Source: Bisporella sp. PMI_857 (lineage: Eukaryota > Ascomycota > Leotiomycetes > Helotiales > Helotiaceae). From it: a DNA stretch of 64,000 nt. A program made the translations under genes and the position numbers. This document shows, piece by piece, positions 42,815 to 55,696 of this stretch; position 1 is the first letter of the stretch; each line of letters starts with the position of its first letter. The notes under the pieces were generated by a model. That model was given only the letters and a program-made list of their open reading frames with translations. It did not search any database and was not told where the DNA came from. Location: NCBI GenBank assembly GCA_021307315.1, contig JAJSPD010000051.1, positions 248,001-312,000 of the forward strand. The letters are read 5' to 3'.

Positions 42815-45800
42815 TCACACCATTCGGACAACTTTTTCCAGTGGTTTCGCCGCTTCCCATGCTGCTGAATGTATCACGGCCACCGTACATCGTTCACCGA
42901 TCCCATCTGGAAGTCCCATGTCCAAATCAACCGCCAAGATATTGATGAGCCCACTTTCAGGTCCTACAGATGGGAACTCATCCTTGTCAAATATGCTAAT
43001 AGGACCTTCGACAAGATAAGGGCCATCACGGGGGCGATACGCAGGCCCGTACCGAGATATTTCTAGCAGGTCAATTTTGGCCTCAGACCCCGGACTCATA
43101 CCTAGTCCCACATATCCGTATCCGGCCTGCTCCCACCATAGCCCGCAGTGCTTGCCGTTGCGGTCTAGAATGCGGCGGACGGCCTGGGAACTTCGAATAT
43201 GGACTTGGGACTGAGAACTTAAATATTCCTTCTCTACCGCGACACTGAATGCCGGAAGTGCAACCGTACGAGCCGTAAAACGCAGCAATTTGATCTCAAT
43301 GTGAGAGTCTTGTCTCTTGTCTGGTGTTTTCGCCGCACCTACAAACCAGGTGCTGCCACGAACCGAGTCGGGAATTATTTTGGCGGGAACACGCTTGTCC
43401 TGGGGCTCGTTCTTGTTATCATTGCCATCCGTACTTTCACTGGGGATGTCTTGTTGATCGCCCTTGCTAGCTCGTGGCTGAATGGGCTCAAGGTCTCTTT
43501 TTGGCTCCTGTATGGGTTCGGTAATAGGGTCGTTACTCGCGTTATAATAAGTCGCTACACTTGTCGTGGGTAGAACAATTCTCCCATTCGAATTCTCGAA
43601 TAGGCGATATTCTACAGGACCATCCCATCCTATCCACGACCAGGTTGGGAACTCTGAATCAAGCGTGGTAAATGTAGAAGAGAATGATGGCAACTGACCT
43701 CCTCGACGCGGAAGCCTTGCCGCAGGTGACCATAGGAGGGCGTGGCTGATGACCACGGCTGGAAGCCCATGGAGTGTTGCGCTATCAAAATGTTCTTCAA
43801 GCACGGCAAACATTCCTGCAAACGCCTTGAGAATGTCAGATTTGAAGGACAGATTGCGGTGACTATAGACCTCGACAAGCTTCGCGTAGGCACTGAAAGT
43901 CTTGGAGAGGCGCTCAAGCAGGGCGAGGTCGTACAAACCGGTCAGGTTAGACAACGGATTGTTGCGATTTGCCCGGTCCAGGACGTGACTATCTGTCAAA
44001 GGAGTTCTGTCCAACATAAGTGCTTGAAACTCCTCGTTGGCGCCGCCCTCACTCAAAGTCTTTTGGCCACACTGAAAGTACAGAGCATCCGGCGCGAAGA
44101 AAAGGCAACGCCTCGAGAGGAGATGCTCTTGCACAATCCAGCCTCTAGTGCTCCACTGAGAGAGCTCCAAGGCTAGGTGCAGCGGGCGCGGCGTTGCTGT
44201 AAGCCTAACTGTCTCTCTGTCTTTGCTATCCGGATCGTCATCGAGGCTAGGCGAATTGTCTGAAATTGTCAGAGTGGTGATTTTTTAAGGCTCTCTTGTT
44301 CCCGCAGAGACTCCTGGCAAGCCGGCATCCGCATCGGTTCCGTCGAGCGCGACAATGGTAGCAAATGCCTGCCCGTAAATTACATCCATTCTTGGAATGT
44401 CGAGGGCCATTTGGGCATCATCGTCTTGCAGCAGGCACACGGCGTCAACCCAGAGATATCTCTCACCAAGCGACTGGACGAATATCATTGCGTCCCGGAT
44501 TGTCCTTGGGAAACGTACCGTCGCCAGAGAGTGAGGCTTCTTTCTCTCATCATAGTTTGACTTGAGTGTCTTGGACATGTCCACCTGGCCCCAGACATAG
44601 CTCAAGGCAAAGTATTTGGCATCAGAGGACGCAGATACCAAACATTCCTCCTGGACGTCGATAAGGGTTAGGTTAATATCAGTATCTGCCCGTTTTCCAC
44701 TTCGCGGATGATTGCAGGAGGAGCTGTGGTTATTATCACAGTCATTCAACCACGATTTAACTAAGTTTCGGTTAATTTGCTGACCGCCAGGATCGTAGAT
44801 TGGGCCATTGTGATTGCCAAGAATTTCTGAGAGTGGCGACTGCGAATCTACTTGCCACGCTTGCCGAAGGGCCTGAGAGTAGTTTCGAGATGTCAAGACT
44901 CTCAGCTCACTAACATGTTTCATACCATAATCAAACCGCATCAGCTTTTCGCTAGTTGAGAGTCTGCCGCTACTCAAGCGAATTCCTTGAACCTCTCGAT
45001 CTATGGCCGCAAGCCGCGGGTGGAGTGCCCCTGACTTCGTCGTAATTACCGACAAAATGAGAGAACAAATGGAGCAGTTGCTTCTTTGCCGGAGCTGAAA
45101 GTAATTCCCAAAGGGCAGCCAGGCACTCTTCGCTGTCAATTCAAAGCTGTCTGCCGCCGGCTGCAGCAGTTTCGCCTCGTCTCGACACATGCGACACAGT
45201 CTCAGGTTCGGATGCCTTCCTCCTGATCGAGCCTTATCTAGTGCTTTTTGTTCCATCTTTGTGTGTATGGCAGCAAACTCCTCTGTCGTATAGTTCCTGT
45301 CTGCTTCCCAGCCTAGGATATCACCCACGAGTCCACTAAGGTCCATTATGATGTTTTTGGATTCGTCCATTGCCAGTTGTCGAAGACCAAGTTCTGTCTT
45401 GTAATCGTTCGATTTTAACACTCCTCTCTGTTGACTTTCCCTAAGGGTAGCCTCTTTCTTCTCCTTTAGCTTTGTTAGTTCAAAATCGATCTCGTCGTCG
45501 GAAAGGGTTCGCCCAGCTTTGATAGCCTCAGCAAGCACTGTCAATAGCGGGCCGTTCTGTAGGTGAAACTGCTTGAGCCCACTAAGTGCGGAGTCTTGGG
45601 ACTCGCGACAAAAGTGCAATTTCTCTGACAATCCCTTCTCAGCTGCCTTTCTCATGGCGCTATCCTGTGGTGCTTCGGCAAGCCGCTGTAACGCTTGTTT
45701 AAGATCCCAAAGCCAGGATCCTTGAATAGTGCCTTGTGACGAGTCGCCTTCTTCGGCCATTCTATTGTAGTCATCCACTGTGGTGTGAATAGAGTCCACG

Positions 45801-46960
45801 CATGTGACAAGGTCCGGAAGTTCTTGAGACAAGTTGTACTGGCTCAAGTAGAAATCAGCAAGAACTGCTTGGCAGCGATGTTTCTCGGGGTAGCTTGATG
45901 GCATGCTGGGCAAGAGCAACTCAATTTGTCGTATATTGCTCTGAATATTATCAAGCGACTTTGATATATCTGCTAACTTTTGGAGATTACTCATGTAGTC
46001 GAGAAGATATTTGCCTTGGAAAGGGTTACCTGGCGGGATCGCACGAAATAGGATTTCAGAGTAACAGGCAAGGTCTTTTAAGTCGGCTTCCTCACCCGTC
46101 TTTTCATACCTCACGCTATACAGATGTACAATCTGCCTGAGCGAAGGTACTCTCGCCTCGTGGCCTGCAGGTAAGCTATGGAGCCCTGACCTGCAGTACC
46201 CAAGTGCCTCATCCAAGTCTTGGAGCTTTTTGGTTTGGTTGAACCTGTCTGCGCTTATAACTCCTAGCTGCCCAGCGGCTACATCATGCTCAATTGTACC
46301 AGGAGCCGTCCTTGATTGCAATTCCCTGATTAGCCTTAGTGCTTCGTTGATATCATCTAGATTTTGACTTATACGATACTGCAGGCGCAGGCGTGACGCA
46401 AGGTTGTTGATATTCATGTAGTATTCCTTGGAGTCCTTTGGAGCGTGCTCATATACCTCCTTCGCACATGCGATGGCCTCCTCAAGATCGGTAACTTGCA
46501 GTGTTAACGCGTACCGTTGAGATAGGGCGTAACCAAAGTTTGTCAGAATAGTGAAGTACACGCTCGGGTTGTGGTGCAAAAGATCATAAGTGACGCCCAG
46601 TTGTTTGGCTTGGCGTCCGTTTGATACAGCCTCGTCCAGGGCATGTCGTGAGTTTGAGGCTACATGTTCTGACATCCTTACATACGACAAACGGTCCAGA
46701 TGCTTGGCACGGTCTGGGGAGTCGCGTGGAACACGACGCAGAATCGTCTCTAGGTGCTGAATAGCATCTTGTATGTAGTGATATTGTCCTACTTCGTCGT
46801 AATTTTGGATAAGCATGTCCACTAATTGTGATCTGAGAAATATTTCTTCCTCTAGAGACAATGCGCCCGAGGCGAGCGTTTGCTGGACGCCCCCGCATGA
46901 TCTTACTACTCTCAAGACCGCCGTTAACTTGTCGGCTTGGTTTTGGGGATTTTCCGCCAT
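42815..46960 (-). pseudogene. TPR-like + HET domain protein interrupted by an in-frame TAA
   Basis: From ATG 46960 to 42815 the same frame stays open for 1382 codons except for one TAA at 44285-44287 (codon 892). Residues 1 to about 460 carry helical TPR-like repeats (LDEALGYCRSGLHSLP-type units). CRMCRDEAKLL and NCSICSLI mark a Cys-containing linker. The HET core begins near 785: YFALSYVWGQ, RYLWVDAVCLLQDD, MDVIYGQAFATIVAL and LPGVSAGTREP, directly before the stop. After it comes WSTRGWIVQEHLLSRR, the last HET block, and a further 440 codons. A CAA-to-TAA change would explain the stop. A 99-nt intron with weak GTCTCT donor could also bypass it but would delete GTR-type residues. If the stop is real the protein lacks the HET C-terminus. 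Confidence 0.8.
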
Positions 46961-48164
46961 ACTGATTCGTATTTGAGGTGTAAGGCTTGACAGAAATCAT
47001 GGAGACAATTGCAGACTTCGAAGATGGAATTCGAAAGACGAGACATGCAACTGCTAATGAAGTTGCAAGCGACCGTTAGGAAGTGATGCCTAGAATGGGG
47101 GACAGGGGAGCGCAAGCGAGCCAGCCTAGAATCTAGCCATTTTAATACGAGCTGAAAACCATTTCCATATACGTGATTAGATTTGACAATAAGACCAGTG
47201 ACTTATACACTAAGATCATTTTCGATTGAATCTCCCGAGGATAGGGCTACGTATCTCGAGAGAAGATAAAGCGTCCACGGTCCACATAGTCAGTTACAAT
47301 TACACACTCTAGCTCCGAGTGGTTTTTGTAATTGAGATAATTTATGATCGATTTGTAACTCTAAGGGAGGCCTTAGGATATCCTAGACTCTTTCGGATCT
47401 CCCAAGGAATAATTAATTTAAATCCTTCTCCATTTCGTCATCACTTCACTCAGACTCGCCATGGCTAGGCTATCACTGTCGCCGGAGGGTGACAACCTAG
47501 AGTCCTCTCTGGACTCAGCCTCTTTATACTATTGTCTGCTTCAGCCGTATTCCTTTTTACAATCCACTCCTTAAAATTTGCGCTAGGCACTGAAATCCAG
47601 TCACCTTTCATCAACCTTGTCAACCTTGACTGTAATCGTGTGGAGCAGGATCTGGAGGACCTTAGCTGTTCCTTAATAGAACAGAAAAGCAATATCTCTA
47701 GGAGGAGAAAGTGCTGGTTAGTATCACCTTTGGAATTGCTATGGAGCTGTTATAGCTGATAATCTTTGGGAGCATCGGTCCTGTAGCACTACACCAAATT
47801 GATTTTAGTCATACGTAGTTTTCCTATCTTCTGCCCGTCACAGCCGACCACTTTTCGCCTCACTGCACTCCACACTGGGCAAAGGGGATGTTATGATGAC
47901 TTCTGCGCATTTTAATGAAATGGTGGAGTAATGCTCAAAACGGCTGCTCAGCCTTCCTGGGGCCAATGCACGTGCCTCACGGACAGAGAAACGAATGATA
48001 AATAGAATGGGAAACAATAAACTAGCCCCGACGAGTGCTTTCCAGTCGCTAAAAGGGAAGGAAATAAAGAAACTGGCTATACTAAAGGATCCAGTTGCAA
48101 CTAGCAGCGAATCTACAGTCCGGAATTGCCTCGGCCAAGCTAAGGAGATGGCTCTTTCAAACAT
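46961..48164. other. Intergenic stretch, no supported gene
   Basis: About 1.2 kb. Contains a - strand frame of 112 codons (47838-48176) with two hydrophobic segments but overlapping the catalase relic; not accepted as a gene. Confidence 0.4.
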
Positions 48165-49145
48165 GTCAAAATGCATTTCAAGCCTGGTGCTGGTATCAAA
48201 AACCTCCCAGCTGATGGGGATCTAAGATTAGCTGGTGAAGAGCCAGATTGCCACGTCAAAGACCTATAAAAAGCGATCGAAAAGGGTGGCTATCTGGTGT
48301 GGACTCTATACCTTTAAATCATGGATCCCAGAGAGGCCGAGACCTACAGGTGGAATATTTTTGATATGACGAAAACCTGGCTGTATAAGGATTGCCCGCT
48401 CAAACCCGTGGGCAAACTTACTCTGAATAGGAATGCAAGTACTGACTTTTATGAAGCAAATATTATATGCTGAAATATGAAAAGCCGACCAATTATTTAC
48501 AAGAGATCGAGCAAGCTGCATTTTCTCCTTCGACGATGGTTCCAAGAGTTGGTCCCTCGGCAGACATAGGTAAGTTTCAATTTTCGAATGTAAATAGACC
48601 TGTTTAGCAAAGAATTTAGCGCTTCAAGCACATATATTTAGCAACTCCCATGCTGCGTGGTATTATTGTCCTGGGGTAAACTATCAACAACTCTCCCCTA
48701 ATGCTCCAATCAGCCCAGTCTACAATCCGCACCAGAGTGATTGCCCTGGAGCCATTAACGGTAGCTATGGCGCCGACCCGGATTATGTGGGTTCCAGCCT
48801 GAAGCCAATTCGGCACGGGCTCAAGGATATCGCGCATGATGAATGCGCGGGACGGGCCACCGCTTACACTTCTGAGGTGACCAATGGTGACCCTGTTCAG
48901 GCTCACGGCATGTGGAATATACTGGGGGGGACGGGATGGTCAGCAGGACTCCTTAATCTCCAACGTAGCGAATCATCTTAAAAAAGCTACCCCCAAGTAC
49001 AATCTGAGATGATCGATCAGTGTCCTGATGTTATATCGCATATGTGTTAAGTTACTAACTAATTTCTAAAGCTATGTTTCCGCGCGTTGACGCTGGTTTG
49101 GGAGAGAGCATTCAGCGGAGAATCGTGGAGCTTTTCAAGAAATAA
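48165..49145 (+). pseudogene. Catalase pseudogene, C-terminal half (clade-3-like)
   Basis: Read on the + strand with introns at 48435-48484 and 48570-48619, the pieces run in catalase order: VKMHFKPGAGIKNLPAD, then stops at 48267 and 48315, then MDPREAETYRWNIFDMTK, KPVGKLTLNRN, PTNYLQEIEQAAFSPSTMVP, GVNYQQLSPNAPISPVYNP, GAINGSYGADPDYVGSSL, then after a frameshift LISNVANHLKKATPK and, after a further break, MFPRVDAGLGESIQRRIVEL. The proximal heme-ligand block, normally RxFxYxDxxRxRLG, reads HIFSNSHAAWYYCPG: the Arg and the ligand Tyr are lost. The N-terminal half with the distal His is missing. First intron is of GC-AG type. No active enzyme can come from this locus. Confidence 0.88.
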
Positions 49146-49829
49146 AATAAATGCTAGGCATATTGAGCGATTTTTATACAAGTCCGCGAATGCACACTGA
49201 AATAAATTAGCATAGGGTACAAGACCTGAGGTTATTTGAGCCAAAAGGGATTCTTCATCTATATGCCCTTGTACGTGCGAACAGACCGGCCAGAGTTGTA
49301 GGTGTTGCTGCCTATATTGAGCTGCTCGCGGAAATATTTTCATAAATTTCGTGAATGCCTCAAATGAAGAAAGAAGTCAGGTTGTACTTAATCCTTGCTT
49401 AGGCTAGCTTAATTTCTACTTAATATACCTAGTCCTAACTCGGGTTAGAAACTGCCGGTACATACTTCTGGTGGCTAACATGGGGCCCCCGAAAGAAATA
49501 GAATGGTCTAAAGGCTGAAAAGTTGTGGCAGGTGCTTTCCTCAATGGCGTATCCAAGGTAAAGTCCTCAAAGTATGAAAAGCGAAGTACGGCTCGGTAGA
49601 AGGCTTTCAATACAATTAGGATAAATTAAAGAACCTCGACGAAAAGGGAAAAAAATGCTTCCATGAACACATTCAAGCATATATAAATTGTCATCAACTA
49701 CTACCAACTTCCCTTTTGAAAATTATGTGCAAGAATATTCATCACTACTTAGCCCCCAAGCCTCTCCCCTTCAAAACCACACGTCCGCCTCGCTTCCTCG
49801 CTCACTCGCAGTCCTCTTATGGTAGCCGC
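49146..49829. other. Intergenic stretch, no supported gene
   Basis: 684 bases between the catalase relic and the pectate lyase stop codon; AT-rich, no gene seen. Confidence 0.5.
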
Positions 49830-50956
49830 TTAGAAGCTAAGGGTGTTGCCAGCGCTGCCTACGACGGCGGACTTGACGTTGCCGCTACCGACCTTGGAGT
49901 AGCTGTATGGAACGCTAGTCAGTGTACCAACGAGAGCAGAGTACTCTGCACCACCAAAGTCTATTTGTCGAGGTCAGCAACTTCTCAATTTACCTAAAAG
50001 AGCTATTAACTTACCATTGTCAACACTAACAGCATATCCGGCATCGGTGCTGTAAAGAGCCTTCTTGCTGCTGCTCCAGGTGTTGCTCTCAGCCAAGACC
50101 TGCGCGCCGAGACGGGTGTTGATGCCATCGTTAACGCTCAGGAAGTAGTTGTTGTAGACGTGCCCAGTGCCAAAGCGAAGGCTGGGGGTACGAGAGTTGA
50201 TGTTGTACCAGTAGTTGTTGGAGTAGGTGATGCGGAGATGTCCAGTATCTTCCGCGCTGTTGGAGTCGGAGTGACCGACGAGAGATGCCTTCCAGTGGTC
50301 GTGAATGTAGGAGTTGGAGACAGTGACAAAGTCAGCAGCGTGAGTGAAGTCGATCAGACCATCGTAGTAGTCCTTATCGTGATCTAGGTCTGAGGAGAGG
50401 TCAACGTGGTCGATCCAGACGTTCGTTGCGACCTGGACTCCGAGGGCGTCTCCGTTGGCAGCAAGGACCTTGGAGATGGCAATGTTTCGGATGATCACGT
50501 TCTTCTCATTCTTGACGATGCTGATATGGGTAAGTATAATGTATGGGAAGGAGCGGAGACATGTTAGACTTACAGACCAAAACCGGAGAGCTTAGCACCG
50601 GAGTTCTTGCCGATGATGCTAGTGTTGCTACCGACCTTGACTTGAGCAGCGGCAGTTGAGATGGCGCCGCTGACGACTACAACCTTCTTAGCGGTACCGG
50701 CAACAGCGGCAGTAAATTGAGCGTAGGTTGAAACGGTGGTGGTAGTTCCTCCAGCGCCACCCGTGGTTCCTCCATTTTGGGAAGCATAACCGGTTCCGGC
50801 CTATAAAATGAATTAACGAGATTGGTAGATACGGCCAAGCGAATTGCTTACATCGTTAAGGCTGGCGCGCTTCTCAACGTGGACCTCGTTGACCGTTGGG
50901 GTTGGTGAAGCTGCAGCGAGAGCCACGAAGCCAAGTGAAAGTGCAAGGAACTTCAT
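49830..50956 (-). CDS. Secreted pectate lyase, polysaccharide lyase family 1
   Basis: Cleaves de-esterified pectin by beta-elimination with Ca2+; a plant cell-wall-degrading enzyme. Four exons, 50956-50852, 50800-50574, 50520-50015 and 49960-49830, with introns of 51, 53 and 54 nt, encode 322 aa. Signal peptide MKFLALSLGFVALAAA, then a short propeptide ending in EKR (Kex2-type site) before ASLND. Family blocks: VSGAISTAAAQVKVGSNTSI, NVWIDHVDLSSDLDHDKDYY with Ca2+-binding Asp residues, SYIHDHWKASLVGHSD, and NSRTPSLRFGTGHVYNNYF holding the catalytic-site Arg region. No lesion seen; gene looks functional. Confidence 0.93.
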
Positions 50957-53900
50957 ATTGATTAGCGTAGATAGAAGGCTCTGGCTGTTTGAGACTAGGT
51001 TTTTGAGGGATACTGAGCCAAATCTCGGGGGCTAACTGTCTCTTTTATCATCACCAGAAACAAAATATAGTCTATGGTACAAAGGTGCTACACAGCATAC
51101 AGCAGCGTTTATTTCTTGCCATACATGAATTTGATAGGTGGATCTTGGAAACAAAATTTAAGGGTTCCTAGATCGCACATAATCTAGTATCGTGATATAG
51201 TATTGCCCTCATGGATTATCATTGTCCGCCATCCAAATTGAGTATACCAAAGCTTAAAATGATCCCCCTGACCAGCCACATGCAAGTAGTTGGCTATTGC
51301 TCTACCCCAGAATATTTTCGCGGGGTATTCCTTAGCGGATCTTCCGGAAGCGGAAGAAAAACAACGCCAGTAGCATCTTGAAACCTTGATATTGAGCCTC
51401 AATAGGATTGTCGAGGAATTTTCCACCACTGGAGAAAATTGCCGAGACCGAAATTGACCACGAACGTGATATGCCTACGAAATCGTGAAATAAGCTCAAA
51501 TTTCACTCTTTTGCATGACCCAATGTAACCACGGAATAACTCCGAATAAATGCTCCACATGTTACTCCAGATATAAATGAAACAATGCCAAGCTTACTGC
51601 AAGATCTATATTGTGGCAAACCCCAGGTGGCGCTGTTGTCCTATGGTATTGGTTGTGCTAGTCAGGTACTTGTTTATTGTTAATATGTATTACTTATGGG
51701 TACAACTCTAGTTATGGGAGCGCAGACAGATTTCCTGGAAGTGGTAGTGAGCATCTCAACTTTGTGTGCAAAGCAACACATAGACAACCACGGAGAAATA
51801 GGTATTCGCTTAGCACGTCAATTTGTAGAGAAGCAACTAAGATCGCACCATATTCATGTTGATACCTCGGACGGAGGTTTCGGGTCTGCAAAGTGAAGGC
51901 ATCAAAAATCAAGACATCACATCATTTTAACATAGAGGTGCTAATCGGTGAATCTTTGGAGCGATATTGAGAGCAAAATAATTGAAATGATCGCACGAAT
52001 AGCTTGTTCGGAAACTCAGCAGATCTAAATGCAGGCTGCACTTGCAGTAAGTGGCATTAATGGCAAAAATCATTGAGGTTAATTAACATGTGGCTGTGGT
52101 TGTCGAGTACAGATTCTCAAATCTCTCAAACATATTTTTTGATTATGCTAAAATGAACCGCGAAATATCATCCTTACTCTCTATTGCATACAGATAAGAG
52201 ACAGGAAACAAATGCAGACGCTTCCAGGTCTTGTTTGCAACGACGTTGCTAAATCCGCAGAAAGAGCAGCGGCATTTTTTCATTTGGCAACCGGATCTTA
52301 AAAGAATGCACTTGCGTTCAATGACAATCCTGCTCCAAAAACCATCAACGACATAAAAATATCATAAATGAAGCACGTCAAAAGATACCCAGATGTTCTT
52401 TTCTTGTATGCTGGGACAGCGCCTTGAGCAGCGAAAAAGATGCTGCCATAGTCTGTACAGAAAGCCGTATCCAAAACACGACAAAGGGCTAACCAGAAAG
52501 TAGCGCAACCCGGCCCACCAGCACATCCTAGCAATTAATATACCATAGTATCGACAATATTTACGCATCTGCTGGGGGGTTATTTGCCATACTAACTGCC
52601 ACCCAGCATCGGCAGTCGTATGCCAGCATCTGCTCGAGGCACGGTTGCTCCGTGTACCACAGCGCAACAGCAACAGCAGCAGCCACAACCCAGCCTTTTC
52701 CATAGCAGAACTCGGGGATGTTTCCAAAGAGTCGAAACTCGCCCGGCAACCGAGGCATAGGCCAGAGCAAATCGAACCATAACAGCAGCCTCGAGCCGAT
52801 CTTGACCTCTCCCAACAGCAAACGCATATAACCGGGCATGGTGGATATAACATGGCGTGAGGAAGCGAATCTTTAGGCACCAGGCCAGGGATACATACTC
52901 GACGAACCCCCTGGAAGCCAGGCTTTCTCCTCACTCGGTGCCTGGATAGGGCATCCCCAGTCTCCGCACGATGCTTGAACCCAGCGACCCGCCATGATAT
53001 AACGGGAAGATAAGAACGTTGAATCCCGATGGATAGGAACATGGGAATTTTCTGCCCTTCATAGCGATTTTGTGATTTGGATCATCGCAGCCCAAGCTTC
53101 CTGTTTATCTGATAAGTAGTTAGCACTGTGGTACCATAAAACCGCCAAGACTGGCGCGCAGCACCATTGCAAGGTTACAAGGGGAAAGGAAGATCTTGCT
53201 GCGATGTTACCATACTTCGTCCATGTGACACCGTTTAAGCGAGCTGCAAAAAACAAAAAGTTGGCTTGGACAAGCAAATACGCAGATCTTGATACTGTAA
53301 AGTGCTTTATGCATCTTACCTTCACAACTGATAAATGATTTTCATGGCGCTGTGGCTGCATCGGCGCGCAAAATTTCCCGGTAAATCATGGACTAATAAA
53401 TGGTCTTTTCGCCAGTCTAACTGGGTATTAGCGTGAAATAAACATATTGCGGCCTAGTGACGTCACGTATGACCCTTGTCAATAAGGCACAAGTATAAGA
53501 TGATATTATCCGACAAACTACTTGTCCTCTAAGAGAATGGCTACAAATAAAACACTGCCACATGCCTATCGTCGGGCATTTTTATGGCTAAACAGGCTAA
53601 TACAGCATATCCTTATTTTTGTTTGTGACCCCGAAGTGACTTTGATTCTACGAACCTTGATGAGACACACCGACCTCAGGGATATACGATCCTGCAATCG
53701 GCGAGCACAAAACACGGAGCAGAAATGTAGGTTGCTACCAGACTATGCTCTAGAAGAATGTATTAGAGAGATGGGCTAGAGCGTTTGTGTTAACTAGCTT
53801 GGGTTCTATGACTATGGTATTTAAAGCATCAAGCGTCTGTGTATATCTGACATGGACCCAGCGATAAGCCCTTGCTCCGCCTCCACGAAAGCTTTGAATG

Positions 53901-54068
53901 CGCTCTTTGCGGTCTAAAAGTCTAAGGGAGGGTCAACGATAATCTTGCAGGCATCGCTACGAGCTTTCAGATACCTCCAAAACCAAAGCTACGATAATAT
54001 CTCGATGCAAGATCTCACGTCGTCCACACTCTGCACTCCGTATATTTGCAGGGTCTGATATCCACGCC
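50957..54068. other. Long gene-poor stretch with possible decayed membrane-protein sequence
   Basis: About 3.1 kb. Between 52298 and 53361 the - strand holds several overlapping frames with hydrophobic segments, e.g. FIYDIFMSLMVFGAGLSL and VVAAAVAVALWYTEQP, in different frames. This could be a broken membrane-protein gene, but I cannot name a family or trace splice sites. The remainder shows only short frames. Confidence 0.3.
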
Positions 54069-55130
54069 TCATGCGGTTGCAATACCCTCGGCCAAGCTGT
54101 ATCTCGGATGCTGCTTCTGTTCGGCCAGAGGGCCATTCTTCAACCACTCATAAATCTCTGAGTATATTCTTTCGCACCTTTCGGCATTCGCAGCTTGGAT
54201 CTCCTTGCTTTCCCTAAAGGAGTGTGTGAAAGAGTGTGTAGCTCCCATGATCAAGCTCCAACGATACCCATTAACCTCAAACTCAATCTCCTGCTCCTTT
54301 GTTAATTCTTTAATACCAGCAAGCTTCTGCATCATGATACGGGATTCCCGAGTTAAGATATCATATTGTGGCGCAACCATGAAGATCCACCTGGGAAGCG
54401 CATCCTTGGAAGCGTAGATAGGACTGAGAAGAGGATCTCGTCGATTTTGTGTGGATGGTATATATCCCCAACTCATCGCCGGACCGACGCTCGCCAAACT
54501 ATCCCTCACATGCTCTTTATATAGCCTTAACTTGAATTTCTCGCTTGGGTGCGTACTCCAGTCTACAGCAGGGTAGAATGGAACAGCAGCTTTGACGATA
54601 CCCTTCAACTCTGGAGACTGGCATGCAGAAAGAGCAAGGGTACCACCGGCACTAAAACCACCCATCACAACCCTCGATTTATCAATCGGCAGTGTTCTAT
54701 CGTGGATGACAGCAAGAGCCATAGCTATAACGTCGTGGACGGGAACTGGATATCGATGGATGGGGCTCTTCCGATAATCAAGACTAACAACCAACATGCC
54801 AGTGCGTTTCGCCCAAGCCGAACAGAACTCATCGTCAATTTCGGGGTCTCCAAAGGCAAAGCCACCACCATGAATATCGATGTAGAGCGGTAGCAGACCT
54901 TTCTTCTCCAATGTTGGTGGAATGAAGATGCGGTTCGTGAGCTTTGGTCTGCATGGGTAGCTCTTCAGTAGTGTCGGCCGGGTGGTGGGTAAGGCTGGGC
55001 GGATGAGACGCTGGATGTAGATGATGAGGAATACGAGCCCTTTGATGCTCCAGAGACGAAAGAAGTGGCTCAAGGTCTCAAAGAGCGGCAGGCTTCCTGC
55101 AATTACTGGGGCAAGAGGTATGTGCTCCAT
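54069..55130 (-). CDS. Alpha/beta-hydrolase esterase of the hormone-sensitive-lipase family
   Basis: One exon, 353 aa; first ATG in frame is 55130. Enzymes of this family hydrolyse esters or lactones. Oxyanion-hole motif HGGG at 87-90 in YIDIHGGGFAFGDPE; nucleophile Ser160 in GGFSAGG (family form GDSAGG, here Phe replaces Asp); acid Asp257 in APQYDIL; His299 or His303 in GATHSFTHSF. A hydrophobic segment IKGLVFLIIYIQRLI at about 29-43 may anchor it to a membrane. It faces the asparaginase gene in the same direction. Substrate unknown. Confidence 0.88.
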   Translation of the reverse strand: MEHIPLAPVIAGSLPLFETLSHFFRLWSIKGLVFLIIYIQRLIRPALPTTRPTLLKSYPCRPKLTNRIFIPPTLEKKGLLPLYIDIHGGGFAFGDPEIDDEFCSAWAKRTGMLVVSLDYRKSPIHRYPVPVHDVIAMALAVIHDRTLPIDKSRVVMGGFSAGGTLALSACQSPELKGIVKAAVPFYPAVDWSTHPSEKFKLRLYKEHVRDSLASVGPAMSWGYIPSTQNRRDPLLSPIYASKDALPRWIFMVAPQYDILTRESRIMMQKLAGIKELTKEQEIEFEVNGYRWSLIMGATHSFTHSFRESKEIQAANAERCERIYSEIYEWLKNGPLAEQKQHPRYSLAEGIATA

Positions 55131-55696
55131 CGTGCTTGGCAATGTCAAACCATGAGTTTGTAGCCCAGCGAAGCTCAAAAGGCGCTGTTATGAATGGCAG
55201 AGCCTATGGATTGGTCAGAGAGACGATTTGGAGAACTCCTAAGGATGCCAATACCGAGGTTTGAATTATGGAGAGATATCCGGTGGCTCCAAATGTGGTG
55301 TTGATCACCTGGTCCTGCCTCAGAGTCAGGCTGCTCCTATTTGACACAGCCTTTTTTAAATTTGTGAATTCCCGAAGAACTGCTAGAAGAACCCAAGTCG
55401 GAAGATTGAATATCAGGTAAGAGCATCAACTCGCGTGTAGTTTCGAAGAAATGGATTTTCTGGGGGTTGAAGTACTGAGTGTGTGGCCCCACTTTTCTCT
55501 TAGGGCTACGGCCGTAAACTGTATAATGGAATGAGCGAGAGAAAATGAGATATAATGAGAGAGTGAGAAAGAAAAAGGAATGGAAATATCCCTCGCTGTC
55601 GATATGAACATAACATGGTTTGAGTATTCATCAATTGGTTCCTATATCCAGATGTTCACATCGAGAGAACTCAGAAAACCATTGGCAAAGACTCAT
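55131..55696. other. Intergenic stretch, no supported gene
   Basis: 566 bases: upstream region of the esterase and 3' region of the asparaginase. No gene seen. Confidence 0.5.

Noticed and set aside
47838..48176. 112-codon - strand frame with two hydrophobic segments
   Set aside because: Overlaps the start of the catalase relic on the other strand and has no family match; cannot be separated from chance.
48616..48906. 96-codon - strand frame
   Set aside because: Antisense shadow of the catalase relic, which reads as ordered catalase blocks on the + strand.
52298..53361. Possible MFS or terpene-cyclase-like membrane gene on the - strand
   Set aside because: Hydrophobic segments are present in several frames, but no signature motif or consistent exon chain could be found, so it is not listed as a gene.
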